Assembly: GCA_024449915.1 (NCBI GenBank)
Contig: JAMZAV010000167.1
Coordinates: 682,001-746,000 of the forward strand
Source of the DNA: Sweltsa coloradensis
Taxonomy: Eukaryota; Arthropoda; Insecta; Plecoptera; Chloroperlidae
Direction of reading: 5' to 3'
Length of the DNA: 64,000 nucleotides
Shown: piece by piece, positions 11,436-24,209 of the stretch
How the letters are laid out: each line of letters opens with the position of its first letter
Numbering within the stretch: position 1 is the stretch's first letter
Translations under genes and position numbers: made by a program
Notes under the pieces: generated by a model
What the model was told of the DNA's origin: nothing
Databases searched by the model: none
What the model saw: the letters and a program-made list of their open reading frames with translations, nothing else

Positions 11436-13499
11436 TTGGTGAAATGTCCTTCACCCTCACCTATCACCCCTCATAGTCTCAAATAGCAACACAAACAGAT
11501 ACGTTTCAGCAACACAAATCATCATCGTCACGAACCAAGTTAGCATTATTATTATTACGCTAACTTTCTGCATGTGATATTAAAATTAACATGTATATTG
11601 CATCTGTGACTGCGATCCAGGCCAGCAAGACACGTTTTAAAAGTCACATACTGCTAATAGTTTCATAATCAAATGACAATATGAGTGAGTAGCTCCTAAT
11701 ATTGTTGATTGGAAATTTATATGCGGACACTTCTATGGCGAACCACAAAGGCGAAGGCCAAGTAAAAGCGGCCTGTAAAATGCCAGTCAGACGGGAATGT
11801 CAGTTACCTAACAATATACGATAGACCGATGTAGAAATTGTTAATAATTACCCGGCGCTCGCTCGTCACATGTTACAGCATCTAATAGTGCTACCCAGGG
11901 TGTGCACCGACGTATTGCAACCATTACATAAAGTAATTGTAGGGAAGGGGGAACAAAAGTTGTGCGTTTACAAAAGAGACGTTGAGTCTTTGTACGGGAC
12001 AAGGAGGACCGAGTCTCAACGTGGTCCATGTGAGAGCTGGAGAAGTCAGGAAGAAAATAAGCGACACGTTTGAATTCAGCAATCTATGGTGGTGGGGGAG
12101 GGGGGGGGGTCATTTACCACACCCTAATTAAACGAAAGGCGTCCTTGATCTACAAAAATAAACTGTCTGGTGGCTGGTCTAAGAATAATAATTTCGATGC
12201 ACATTGTGTACAAAATGCGAACACAGGTGCAGAAAATCGTGGATCTTTTTATTTCTACAACTAGGCCTACAACTTTTTCAATTGTGAGACGTAAACATTG
12301 TCGAATGTCCAGTAACTATATAAATTATATCAATATGTTATGTTACATTTTAAACATGCAAAGGTACAGAATAATGACGTAAAAGTAAGAGTGTGATGTC
12401 GAAACAAAAATATTCGCTAGATTCGTGTGCTTAGTATGAGGTATGAACAATGCCGAGTAACCTGCCTAAATGATCAACACAATACTATCAGGAAGTGAAG
12501 CGTAAACTCGAATCTAGTCGCTCCCAAGGACGTTCAGAAAGGAATGGGACATAGGAAGTGAACTTGAGGAGCTTATGGCAAGACAGATTCAAAACAAAAA
12601 TTACAAATCAAGTTAATGAGTTAGGGGAATAGCTTTTAGTTATAAACATACAATTAATATCAATACAACAGTAGTGCACAATAATCACCGGTGTAATGCT
12701 GGAATCGTGGGTTGGGGAGAGGGGAGGGGGCATTCCCAAACATGTGCGTGGGCGAACTGTTTTAATATTTGGTGGAATGGGGAAACGAAAACAAACAACC
12801 CTGCCTGTTTATGCATGCTTGCAGGGGTTTCAGGATTTAGGTCCTTCCATATATATTATTATAGCAAATTAATACCAATAACAAATCAAGCTTTCCAGTT
12901 GCAAGTAACAAACATCACGGAATAGGGGGGAGGGGGCAACGCTTGATATCAATGTGTGGTTTTGACTTGGTATTGGCAAAACAAAAAACACGATAACTTC
13001 TTGAGATTTGGATTAACGTACCTGCCAAAATTATGAGAAGAGCTCAAGGTTTGAATTACCATGCAATAAATTTCATTCACGATTTACCAAAATCAAAAAT
13101 GCAAAGTAACTCCCAGGAGTCGGATATTAAATTCTCACCATCACTTACCTTTAAAGTTATTCCAGAATTAATTACGCTCCACAGTCACGCCAAACCCCTT
13201 ATCTAACATTTTGGTTTTATTCTAATCCACAAACGCCGCACGTTTAATGCTCACAGTACCTATTCCACTTTAATCTTGAAGTCCACCGTTTAGTAAAGTT
13301 GATACACCTCTTAAGTTACCTATTTGACGGAACACAAGTTAAAGCTAAACCGACACACGCTTACATCAAACGACAACAACGTTCATATCAACCAAATGGA
13401 ATTGTCAAATTTCGCGGGAATAATGAAATTTTCGTCGCGTATCTGTGCAAAACCACATGGCCAATGGGACTAAAGTTACCAACACTTCACTAGGCTCCA
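11436..13499. other. Anonymous DNA with a G-rich tract
   Basis: No gene was recognised. A G-rich run (GGTGGTGGGGGAGGGGGGGG) lies near 12086-12111, and shorter G-rich pieces near 12714-12731 and 12925-12938 could form G-quadruplexes. Short frames here (up to 83 codons) lack recognisable domains. Confidence 0.4.
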
Positions 13500-13800
13500 T
13501 GCATGACGTGGCCAAAGCGGTTGTGTCGGGAGTCGAACCGGTGTGTGTAGTAGAGTGCCTTGCGACCGGTTACGTCGGCGGCTGACGGACACCGACTGAA
13601 TCAGCTAGCGACACCGCTGCCGTTACGTGAGCGGCCAGTGAGAGTGAGAGAGAGAGAAGCTTCTCCTAACGGTACTCCCCTCCCCTCCCCCCCCACACAG
13701 ACTAACCATAGAAGAAGCCGTGTGCGACTGACTGGCCAAACCGCGCAGGCGCCGGCCTAAGATGACGGAGTGAAGAGAACGTAGCGAAACGACAAATCAT
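13500..13800. promoter_or_regulatory. CpG-rich block, candidate promoter or 5' UTR
   Basis: This stretch is clearly richer in G+C and CpG than its surroundings, with CGGTTACGTCGGCGGCTGAC, a GA repeat (about 13638-13656) and a C-rich tract (about 13677-13694). No TATA box, initiator or coding exon can be assigned with confidence. It could equally be a fragment of an unrecognised element. Confidence 0.25.
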
Positions 13801-13921
13801 AACTCTTTGAGGAGGGTGAACCGAAAACAAAATAGTTTGGACTCAGTTTTGTGTTTTCAAAACAAAATTTTAAGTGTTCACATCAAGATAATCATGGCAC
13901 ACAACGAATTCAACGTAAATT

Positions 13922-14172
13922 TGGCTCGGGCGTTAAGCGCTTGACTCTGATTCGGGAGGTATCGGGTTTGAATCCCGTCGAGATCGGCAATCCTGACTGA
14001 AGGTTTTTTCCGAGGTTTTCCTCAGTCGTTAAGGCGAAGGCAAGGGATTGAGTCCTCTTAAACAGCCCTCGGACATCCTTTCACAATTTCCTATCCGCAC
14101 ATACCTAGTTCACCTGAAGAGGGGCTAATTGCACCCTACAACAGGTTTCCCACGATTAAAAAAAAAAAAAAA
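13922..14172 (+). mobile_element. Intact tRNA-derived SINE with target-site duplication
   Basis: The head contains GCGTTAAGCGCTTGAC and a strong B-box, ATCGGGTTTGAATCCCG. A body with the CCGAGGTTTTCCTCA block and an A-run tail (about 14158-14172) follow. The insertion is flanked by a perfect 10-bp duplication, AACGTAAATT (13912-13921 and 14173-14182). The perfect duplication and clean tail indicate a fairly recent, LINE-mobilised insertion. The 5' portion of the tRNA-like head looks shortened. Confidence 0.85.
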
Positions 14173-14182
14173 AACGTAAATT

Positions 14183-14290
14183 ATGAGTCAGTAGTCGGTA
14201 GTCAGTAATCAGGATAGTGAGCAGTCAGTATAGTCAGCACTCAGCAGTCAGTAGTCGGTAATAAGAAGTCAGTACTTAGAAGTCAGCGCA
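14183..14290 (+). repeat. Degenerate AGTCAGTAGTC simple repeat
   Basis: Irregular iterations of AGTCAGTAGT, CAGTAGTCGGT and similar 7-11 nt words run for about 100 bp directly after the SINE. No function is inferred; slippage near the A-run is a plausible origin. Confidence 0.6.
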
Positions 14291-16692
14291 CATAAATTAA
14301 ATTCAGACATCCTCACTAACGTCCTCGCTTATCATTCATTATACATCGATGCATTAACAATATAATCATGCAAACCTCATTTTGACACCTTCCTTGTTCA
14401 TCCTATTTTAAATTCTCATTTAAATTTTGCCAAATACAAATTCAACGTTTAGTCACTAGGGTAAATTGGCAACAAATTTGATACAATAAATGATTGTATT
14501 TGATAGTTTATCCTACGACCGTCTTCCCGTATGACCAATCAATCCAAGTTTACTGGATACTTAGTTGGGAGAAATCCTATCTCAAAATATTGGAATAGAT
14601 GAAATGGGATCAATTATTGCGAGTGGCTTCACAAGTTGAAATGATTCACCGTGGGTTGATATGTTTTGGTGGAGGCGCCGGGTTATTAGAACTAGACCTA
14701 TGATTTATATGTATATTGCTATGTAATGGACAATTTAATTTATTATACACACAGATTTTTTTCCAAAGACCGTCTAGTAGCATTGGTTTTGCATTCAAGC
14801 TATACTAGTTCCACATATTTTGTCAACATCCAGCTGGAATATTGGTATTGGTAAATACATTTAATACTTAAAATAGTCATCTCTTGTATGCATTTGTGGT
14901 TCAACGGTTATTGGCATCGCATACAGCTGAAATACAATACAACCAAAACTACACACAGCCAACAAACTAAACACAATCATTTTTGTTTGTTGTATTGTCG
15001 AGAGTGGTGTGGTTTGGCCTCATAAAATACGTATCGCTGCTCAAAGACTAAACATTCAAAACTACCTACCATTTAAAATAGTTTCATATTACAAAACTAC
15101 AGTAATGTAATGCAGATTGACTTTGCTTTATTATTCTGCAACTACGCCACGCCAACCAGTGTTTGCTACAACTACAAATAAGCCCGTACACACTATCATT
15201 CTAGAGCTAACTGTTACAAAATGCCGAAAGCCGAAGGCCTTTGATTTGTAAAGTGTACCATTGAATTGTAATTTAATGTCACAAATTAAACAGGTATTTT
15301 CAATATTTTGGGTTCGTGATTTTCTTATTTTAATAAACTTGGAATACAGAATTAAACATTTACCCTGGGATACCATACCTGCCCGGTGGCATTGCAAGTC
15401 AGTGGGTATGTAGATATAGCGTGTAAGGGTTAGATAGTTGAGGAAGAATTACCCAAGATGCAAGGACTCGAGGACTCAATTAACTTAATTTAGTTTCCTC
15501 CTTTGTAAATCAGTTTTTTATAACTGAATAGGATAGACGGAAAAAAAATAATAAAAAAATAATAATAAAAAAAAGAAAAACAGCATTCGCATTGGCGACC
15601 GCCGAAAACCTTGGAACCCAGTCTCGTCTCAGTCAGGATTGCCAGAATGCCACAATTCGATGTCCTCCCGAATACAACTTCCATGTGCGATACATGTAAG
15701 ACCTATGTAAAATTGAATATTATTAAATAAAGACAGATCTAATCTTAATGTATTACATTCGAAAATATTTGGGATCTACCGCGGTACGTTAAAATAGAGC
15801 CTTGCCAAGGACTCAAGTCACAGCCAATCACAGCAGAGTAACCCTTTTATCTCTTATCGGCACAAACAGTGGTTTTAATTAAGAAGACGTTTAATTCTAA
15901 GAAAATTCTCGAAGACAAAAATGTATGCAAATTTGTGCACAGAAGAAAAACCAGAGAAAAAATAAGACTGCACAGCGTTTTTTTACGATGAATAAGGGGG
16001 TTGTTTACTTTGTGGAAATAACTGTGAGAAGGCTAAAGCATATTTTTGAGAGAATACTCGGAATACTTTGGTCTTTATCCTTCTCCCTCATCGCCAGACT
16101 ATGAAAGTGACACAAAAAGAAGGGTTACCGCTTACATCACATCATTTGCGTGCAAATTTTGATGAAAACTAAGATTGCGAACCCCCAAGCTTACGAGAGT
16201 TTAACGCCCAAACTTCATTATTGCGAAAATGTTCTTTTTTACCAGAAGGTACAGTCGAAAGTTCCAACCGACGCACAGCAGAGTACGGATGACTTTACCC
16301 CTTTGTTTTTCTGCGGGCCTGTTTGAAATGATGGCTTCTTTAAACTCTGAGTATGTACGTGTAGAATGCCACATTTAATACGCCATTAACTAAACGTAAC
16401 TGATAAGAAGTTTCTCTTGTCTCAGAGCCTTTCAAACAGCCTTTATTAATCATAATGTGCGTGCTGACACCAGAAATATAAAATGACAAAATTAATGGTT
16501 AAAATGTCGCAAACAGTAAAATTAACTATATAACAGTAGTATAATTAACAAAAAGATAAACACACATCCACATCATTTAAGTAAGGATGGCCGTTGTACG
16601 GTACCTCATCAGTTATTTGTACCCAGTGGAATTCTTTAGGTTACGAAATTATGATGTTTCGATAATAAAGTACAGGGTCTCATATAATATAA
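14291..16692. other. Anonymous AT-rich DNA with an isolated family C motif
   Basis: No gene was recognised. A solitary copy of the family C hallmark, TTGGTGGAGGCGCCGGGT (one substitution), lies at 14666-14683 without clear terminal inverted repeats. An A-rich interrupted run is at 15541-15580. Short frames near 15131-15684 on the minus strand are low complexity. Confidence 0.4.
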
Positions 16693-17250
16693 CTAGGAAG
16701 CTTCGCAAACGCTTTTTCAGGCGCGTTGTGGGATGAGCGTAATTGGTGTATTGAGCTACCATGTGTTATGCAGATTTTCTGTGAAAAAATCATTGCTAAG
16801 TCAAAGACTACGAAAAAAATCGTAATTTTAAAAAAATGAAAAAAAATCGTGAAATTGCGACTTTTATGAGAAAAAGTTTTTAGATTGCGCTAAAATTTTA
16901 CACCAATATATATCAATTCATAAACTTAAAGTTCTGAGAAAAAATCATTACAATCGGATAAAGCATATAGGTAAGTCGAAAAAATTGTTTAAAAATTGAA
17001 AAAAATCGTAAAATTGCGATTTTTTTTATGAGAAATAATATTTCGATTGCGCTCAAAAACGTGGCAGTTCTATCAAAGTTCAGAAATTTCGAAGGCATCC
17101 AGAAAATTTCATCGCAATTGGAGTACCGGTTTAGCCAGAATCTTGGTAACGAACAGACAAAAATACAAAAAAAAACATTCCTTATTTTTTTCTCGAGTGT
17201 AGTGAAATGGAATCTTCACTTCGCTCGCTACGCTCACTACGCTCATCCAA
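16693..17250 (-). mobile_element. Family A Helitron/HINE-like element, copy A2
   Basis: This copy is on the minus strand. Its 3' end is at the left, CTAGGAAG preceded by A, which reads CTAG|T in element orientation. The hairpin region is diverged (CTTCGCAAACGCTTTTTCAG). TGGGATGAGCGTAATTGG follows, then about one internal repeat unit. The 5' end is the GCGTAGCGA-type microsatellite and GCTCATCCAA at 17241-17250. At 558 bp it is the shortest copy, mainly because it has fewer internal repeat units. Confidence 0.65.
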
Positions 17251-17970
17251 ATTATGTCCTAACACTAACAAAATATAAAATTTGTTAAAATATAGAAAAC
17301 ACAAATATATTTTTAGACCTGTGTGTAATCTAAATCCCAAGTAAAAATTTGCCTTGCTTAATTCCCCACTAACCGCCGACATTTCTGGGGGCGCTAGCAC
17401 GAAAACAAATGTCAATAACCATTAAGGAGATTTTCTCCGTGCGTCCATGTCTGTTCTTGGCTGACATTTAAAACACTAATTGCAGTTGACTTACTTTGTA
17501 TAAACGCCTTAAATCCGCTACCAAAGCGGCGCTAGGGCTCCTGTTAACACGCACGTATTTAATTTAGCGTAGTCCTTGCTCTACGGGAAAAGATTCATAT
17601 AAGGTGTGAACCAGTTTGTCTACGATTCCAATTATATTTGGTTTGGTAGACAACCGCTCTGAGAAAATGTTGCTTTCAATTACTACTAGGTTGACATATT
17701 TTTCAGATTTAAACCATGAGATAGTGATGCTTAACAATTACAAATAAAATAACATTTTCACGAGAAGTAACATGATAAATTGCGTACCGTAATTACTGGT
17801 ACTAGTGATTTTAGCTCTGAGAAACGGTTTATTGTAGAAAAAGATTATTAACTTTGATCTTCATTCATATAAAAAATAGATCGAATTTTGGTCGATGAGT
17901 ATTAAACGACCAATGAAGACCAGAGTATTCATCAATAAAAAGTATAAGTTACTTTTAAAACAACATTTTT
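17251..17970. other. Anonymous DNA between family A copies A2 and A3
   Basis: No gene or repeat was recognised. The two flanking family A copies face away from each other in opposite orientation, so this 720-bp stretch lies between their 5' ends. Confidence 0.4.
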
Positions 17971-18589
17971 TTGGATGAGCGTAGCGAGCGAAGCGAAGAT
18001 TCCATTTCACTACACTGGAGAAAAAAATCCGGAATGTTTATCTTTTTTTTCTTCTTTTTTTTCTGTATGTATTTATGTGTGTTTGTTAACACGATTCCAG
18101 CTAAACCGATACTCCACTCCAATTACAATGAAATTTTATGGAGGCCTTCGAAATCTCTGAACTTAGAACTGCCACGTTTTTGAGCGCAATCGGAAAATTA
18201 TTTCTCATTAAAATTGCAACTTTACGATTTTTTTCGAATTTAAAAAAAATCTTCAGCTTATAACACCTACATGCTTTATCCGATTTTAATGATTTTTTCA
18301 CATAACCTTAATTTTATGAATATTTACATTCGTGTAAAATTTGTGCGCAATCGAATAATTATTTCTCATGAAAATTTCAAAATTACGACTTTTTCCTTTT
18401 TTAAATTACGATTAATTAAAAAAAAAAAAATTTAAGTTAATTTTTTATTTAATTTAATATAATTTTTAAAAATCTTCAACTAAGTAATGATTTTTTCACA
18501 GAACAACTGAAAATCCGCATAACACATGGCAGCTCAATGCACCAATTACGCTCATCCAACAACGCGGCGGGACTTAAGCGTTTTCCTAG
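17971..18589 (+). mobile_element. Family A Helitron/HINE-like element, copy A3
   Basis: It starts TTGGATGAGCGTAGCGAGCG and ends with TACGCTCATCCAA, the CAACGCGG...AAGCGTT hairpin and CTAG at 18586-18589, followed by T. Only one full internal unit with the CCTACATGCTTT box is present, plus the shortened terminal unit, giving 619 bp. It carries no reading frame with recognisable homology. Confidence 0.7.
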
Positions 18590-19692
18590 TAAATTAAAAA
18601 AGGTATGTGAAAGTAATCTGCGTGTGCATTGTTGCAAAGATGATGATGCGAAATGATGGACGGTTTAATGATAGTAGGAAGGACGTGGGACTTAATTATG
18701 ATTCGTAGAATAATTATTTTTTGTTATCAAATTTGAAAGTTGTCTTGCTGTTCAACAATGCCATACTCTTTTATCAATTCTTAATAATATAGGGCTAACA
18801 TGAAGCTGGGTAAGGCCTCTTATTGAAAAACATATTTTGAATTGCCACAGAAGCGTTGGAAACAATTGTTAATATAATGCTTCAAACTTAAAATAACTCA
18901 CGGTATTTGTATTTGGGCAGTGTTAACATTATATTTACATCACTGTTTTATGCATGCAATATTTACAAGCTAAAATATTATTTCCTGTCACAGTGGATTG
19001 TTTTAGTTATTCATTTATGGTTTATCAAGGACTGAAATATATGCACTTTACTTCAGTCGGAGCAGTCGTTTATTTAATCATTGCACCATTACCAATATTT
19101 ACATTTTGTTGCAATCGTGGGAAAAAATCAAATTATGTGTATTTAAAGTCATCCCACTCAACTGCAGAAATGATATTCAGTTGGGGAGCGGAAGGCCCGA
19201 TCCAACATCATCGCCGCCGAAGTCACGATGCGCGAATAATAACCAACCAGCGATCCCTGGTTGGCCAAATTATGATTCTCCAGTGGGCGACTCTTGCACC
19301 GACAAGGCTAGCACGGAACAATTTTATAATGTTCATCGTGCTTCTTTGCTAACACGGCTGTATGCATGGATGATCATCATAAGATCGTAAGGATGGTTCG
19401 AAATCCAATTAATAATTTAAAAAACTTCTGCCTGAAGCAGGAATTAAACCCGGTACCTTCTGCTTTAGAAGCAGGGATGCTTACAACGTACTGTTCCAAC
19501 GATATCACAATATTATCTACATTTACCCCGGTAGGGATGGATTTTTTACTTTCTGAATTATTTTAAATATTAACAATTTCACCTACGAGAGTGTTTCGCG
19601 ACTAACCAGAATGAGAAATTACCTATACCTATACGTTTATACGCACATTTAAAAACCGATCTACATTGTGACGAATGTATGGAAACAAGCAT
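18590..19692. other. Anonymous AT-rich DNA
   Basis: No gene was recognised. A frame of 132 codons at 18954-19352 lacks a recognisable domain and overlaps another frame in a different phase. A small hairpin, CCAACCAGCGATCCCTGGTTGG-like, lies near 19241-19263. Confidence 0.4.
19437..19500 (-). repeat. tRNA-like SINE head fragment
   Basis: On the minus strand, GTTGGAACAGTACGTTGTAAGC (A-box region) precedes ACCGGGTTTAATTCCTGC (B-box region), with a stem CTGCTTCTAAAGCAG-like between them. Spacing resembles a tRNA, but pairing in the acceptor and T-arms is poor. It is probably a SINE relic. Confidence 0.4.
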
Positions 19693-19983
19693 GGGTATGT
19701 GAATTCCCCAAAAAGGGAGCGAAGTTTAATATCCATCAGATTGTCCAAAAAGAACACGCAAATAAAATCTTATTGTGGACATCATTAGTGGAGGTGCCGA
19801 GTACAGAAAAATGCAACTTTAAAAAATGATAACATCGCCGTCTTGTGAACAATTTTATACAAAATATGTCAACAAATAAATGTCATGTCAATCTGAGGTC
19901 ACTTTCTGTTTATATCGTGAGACATGACGTGACTGACGGTCGACTTATATTGGAGCTTCGCTCCCTAATAACACAATACGGAA
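19693..19983 (+). mobile_element. Family C non-autonomous TIR element
   Basis: Imperfect terminal inverted repeats of roughly 25-30 bp run from GGTATGTG through GGGAGCGAAG on the left and from CTTCGCTCCC through CAATACGG on the right. Internally it has CATCAGATTG, the hallmark AGTGGAGGTGCCGAGT near 19791-19806, and TTTATATCGTGAGACATGA near 19909-19927. There is no coding capacity. This is one of the clearest copies in the window. Confidence 0.7.
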
Positions 19984-21662
19984 CGGTTACGGATATTCAT
20001 ATGCCTAGTTTGGTGTAGTCGACTGCAATGACAGGAAACTCAAGTGCAATTTACAAAATGAACAATGCTCTATTTCCAACATCATCTGCATATGTCATCG
20101 GTGTAATCACTCGGCCATTCAGTCATCCTCATTTAATTGTGCACGAGCTATTTCCCTCATTTGACAGAGCAAAGCAAAGACTAAAAAAAGTGACTATTTC
20201 TCACTGTTCACATTACCACTATCCACTGCAATCAGCTGTAACTAATAGATGGTGTTTCATTTTATATTTCAGATTAACTAGTTAATACAAGGAACAGTCT
20301 TGATACTACAAAATCCATTCTCTTTGCAATTTAAAGAAATTATTTTATATAGGGACGAGGGGTTTAAGTGTAAGCTTCAATTACAAAGAAGATTGCATTG
20401 CGCGACATAAATTATAAATCAAATGCTGTACTTGCTTGTGAACTAGTTTAGTTTCAAAGTTAAGTTCTTTTCCCATTGAGGAAGTTCAAAATTGTTTTCA
20501 ATGGAATGCTTTTATTGGACCCATTCAAAGCCACAAGTTTTAGTCGAATACCGATCAATAAAGGAAGTGGCATATTTAAGTAATGCAATTAAAAGTTCCT
20601 TATGAGACCTCGATAACGCTAAGGAAACTAATGTCCAAAAAGCCAACAGATTTTCCGTAGACAAACAAGCTAGAAAATTGAGTTATCTATTCCCGCACGC
20701 AAGTCACAGTTGGGATAAAATTTAAATTTCGAACAAAATTAAACTTCAATGAAAAGCTTTTATGTAAATGTTGGTTAAATCAACGTTCATTAAAACATGC
20801 GAGCTGGTTAAATGTAAACTCCCATCTGGCTTTAACTTGATAACCTCCCTTGCACTGTGATACCCCATGATGGCCGCAATATAGACAACCTCTTCAGGCA
20901 AAGTAAACTTCAGGATATGTATTCTTTTACCTGGTAATATTCTATGCTATCGGTACTGCATAAAACTGTCTACCCGCTTCCCCCCTTCTATAATCAGTCA
21001 ATTAACACTCAAACCCCGTGTAATACGGTTACCATTTTACTTACCCCTTCCTGTTCTACAATCTGACTCTTGATTCTAAACTTGTTATCGTGCATTGCAA
21101 TGCAATCCTCGACGAAGCCATATCACGTATTTAATTACCCCCCCCCCCCCTCCTCCCCTAGACTCCTTCACCGATGTTTTGCACACTCCTATAATATGCA
21201 TAATTAAATCCATTGCACTGGAAAACTTTACGTATGCCACAGTGCACCCATCATTTTCCCCACCCCTGTATGTGATGTAGAGTCTCTCTTGATAATTTGA
21301 TAATGTACCTACATTGCAATTTTATATCACTGTCAGAATACACCCCATTTTATTTAATTATATCCATCATTCTCTGATATGCAAACTCATGAGTATTAAA
21401 TTTACAACATCCCTTGCTCTTAAACCCTCTAAGAAAACCACAAACATCCATCACTTTACTCATCTAAATCTGTTATGCAAACTCATTTGTAGAATTTATT
21501 TGTAACGTATTGATAATTACCTCCCATTGCAATACTATATAAAATCCAGCATTAATTAACATTGATTTAATTGATGTCAATTTTATGACCACTCTTTGTA
21601 ATGTAATTAATTAACTTATATTAATTACATGAATTAATTATAATATAAGTAATTAGACAAGC
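19984..21662. other. Anonymous AT-rich DNA with a long C tract
   Basis: No gene was recognised. A pyrimidine tract with a C-run lies at 21137-21159. Boxes resembling TTGATAA...CCTCCCATTGCAAT recur near 20838, 21294 and 21510, and ATGCAAACTCAT recurs near 21380 and 21475. This suggests an old, degraded tandem repeat with no strict period. Confidence 0.4.
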
Positions 21663-21996
21663 AGGTATCCTGGAGTTCCAAAATGGAGCGAAGCTACTTA
21701 ATCGCCAGATTGAAAAAGAAAGGTCAAAATAAAATTTCCTCCTGTCATCAAATCTCTGGCGTAGGTGCCTGATTTATCGAAATTATCCTTTATGTTGGGG
21801 ATACCTATAACCCCATCTAGTAACCCTTAAGGTCATAGAAAAAATGTATTGTCTAGTTAATTTCAACAAAAACACGAATGCCAGTTGGATGTCATGTTCG
21901 GTTTTTATCGTGAGACGTGAGTGTGACACACGCACGGAGGGACGGACAGAGAGTGATTCACATAGTGAGGCCTCGCTCCCTTGCACTCGCATACCC
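21663..21996 (+). mobile_element. Family C non-autonomous TIR element
   Basis: The left end AGGTATCCTGGAGTTCC plus GGAGCGAAGC pairs with GCCTCGCTCCC...CGCATACC on the right, giving an imperfect terminal inverted repeat of about 28 bp. The hallmark motif is degraded (GGCGTAGGTGCCTGAT near 21760). The TCATGTTCGGTTTTTATCGT block (21893-21912) and the GAGGGACGGACAGAG run are well preserved. Non-coding. Confidence 0.65.
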
Positions 21997-23451
21997 GACG
22001 GTAGACGCGACACATCAACCCCTTTACACACCCCTCACTGTGTGCTCTTCTTCCGCTCCAGAGATTTCATTAAAAATGACTATCCCCAGTTTACTTGAAA
22101 TATGCTTCAAACACTGTCATGAAATGGTAATACAAACTGGAGCATTTACATTATTTTGTGTATGGCTACGTACACGCTATAATCATGAATATCGACTTGT
22201 ATTAACATTCATATGGCAGAGACACATAAACTTTGAAGCTACTAGAATTTTATTAAAGTGAGTTTTCTTTTTAAAAAGAGAGAGGGATGATGAGGGAAGA
22301 GAGGAAGCTCTTAAGTTTTTACATACACATAAAGTTGAATAAAGAGTAAGGAGGCTTATCGCGATGAAAGTTTAGAAAAACTGGCATCATCATTATAAAC
22401 AACATCGTTACCAATATTTTGTTACTAAATGTTTTGCCTAATATACACTAAACAACATTAAGCTAAGGTTATTGGCTGCATTTACATACTGCTGGCTGTT
22501 TTAATTTTGTGTCCAAAAGTTTAATAAAGTAAGACAGCACATATTGGCTCGCTGTTTCGCAGTAAAAAGACGCAAACGAATAACCCTCTGACGGACATGT
22601 TCTATAGGCAGGGCCATAAAACATTATGTTGATATTGAGCCAATTTGCAAATTTGCATGCGAAGCTTGGCAATGCGAATCACTTGCGTAATACATGTAGC
22701 CAACTTTGCAAGGAAATTTATGCCACCACGTTCGTCACTGAATTGGGACGAATCATTATTCGTATTAAGTTTTTCATTAGAATTTGGCAAGCACATTTAT
22801 GAGAATCATACAAAATCGACTACTACGTCTGTTTGAGCGATGCTAATTTACTGTCAAACGGACCATGGCGATGCTGGAAGTGCATGTATGCACTTGAAAT
22901 GAGTTATGATTGACGAGGTCACATGGTTTATCAATAGGAAATGATTTGATGACGCTGACGAGAATTATGGTGTTTCTGGTATTGGTATAGTGATTTCAAC
23001 ATAATTTATATTTAATTATGACAGTTCTCAACATTGAATAATAACCAAGCTGAACATACCAAATAACACCGTCAGGATATTCTTGTCATGTGTAAAAAAA
23101 ATAGTGCCTGCTTTTAAATCAATAATATTGTTAAACTGAAGTATAGGAGACGCAGAATGACGAAAAATGTCAGGCCTAAAACATGAATTACTAAAAATTA
23201 AGTATACCTAGTAGTGTTTTAAAGGTATACTAATATATTTAAGGATATGACTGAAACAGAAGACGAATATAATTGTTGATAAAACAGGATAACATATAAT
23301 TCCTATCACTATAGTAAGAGATGTGGATTGTAACAAAAGCTCAATCTTTTTAAATATGAGTGAAATAATTGATAATATGGCTTTTATGGAGTTGGCAACA
23401 GTTATATATTAAATATCCATGATTTATTGAAACCCAGTAATTGCAAATCCA

Positions 23452-23520
23452 ACGTGACTTGGGATTGAACCCGGGTCTACGTGCTGTGCAGATGCCTTAG
23501 CCACTAGACTATCAGCCGGT
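23452..23520 (-). repeat. tRNA-like sequence, probable SINE relic
   Basis: On the minus strand, an A-box TAGTCTAGTGGCTAAGGCA and a B-box GGGTTCAATCCC have tRNA-like spacing. A five-pair stem TCTGC/GTAGA encloses a 7-nt loop, ACAGCAC. The T-stem has two mismatches and the loop has C instead of the invariant U33, so a working tRNA is unlikely. Confidence 0.45.
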
Positions 23521-24191
23521 AACTTCTAGAATTATCCGAGGTAAAGTTGGATTTTAATTTCCGTATTGTATTAAATATCATCACTTCCACCTACATGAGA
23601 GTTTCACGACTAATAGAATCGAGAAATGAGCGGAATGTTTGTGTAAACCTACAGACACGAATATAAATTAGGTTCGTTAAGCGCAAACAAATATCACGAA
23701 AGGTCCAAAATAAGTACTTTCATGTTCGAATTTAAAAGTAAACATTTGTTTGAAAAGCTGAGTGTAAGCAAACATTCGATACAAATAAGCGAAAACCCCT
23801 CATTAGGTTGTACTTTGTATGGGTGTGCCTCGCCAAACGATGCGTCGAATTTTCTACAACTTAAATGAAGGAGGATGCTGCATCAATGTATAGGATTGAA
23901 TTGAATGAGCAACAAAACAAACAAAACTGGTGGCTGTTTTTGTTGAGTTTGGTATTTAACGGAAAGCAGGAAACAGAATATATAATTAATTAAAGTATGA
24001 ATTCCTGATTGAAAAATCATTCAATTAATGATTGAGAAAATTGTCCCGTTTGTCTAGAAGTTGATAATACGACATTCAAAATACCCACATATTTGGTAAA
24101 TTGTGGTGTGAACAAGTATACTTACACTTTTGCATCTCAAACAAACAAATAAAAACAAGTTCTTGAACCGCATTTATGAGAATTTGTAATT

Positions 24192-24209
24192 TTGGTGGAG
24201 GTGCCGGGT
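24192..24209 (+). repeat. Isolated family C hallmark motif
   Basis: A perfect TTGGTGGAGGTGCCGGGT stands without recognisable family C terminal repeats or the ATCGTGAGA block. It is either a deeply truncated element or an independent occurrence of the motif. Confidence 0.6.

Noticed and set aside
12086..12111. G-rich tracts (also near 31994 and, as C-runs, 21137) as regulatory quadruplexes
   Set aside because: They could fold, but they are single homopolymer-type runs with no gene context. No functional claim is justified.
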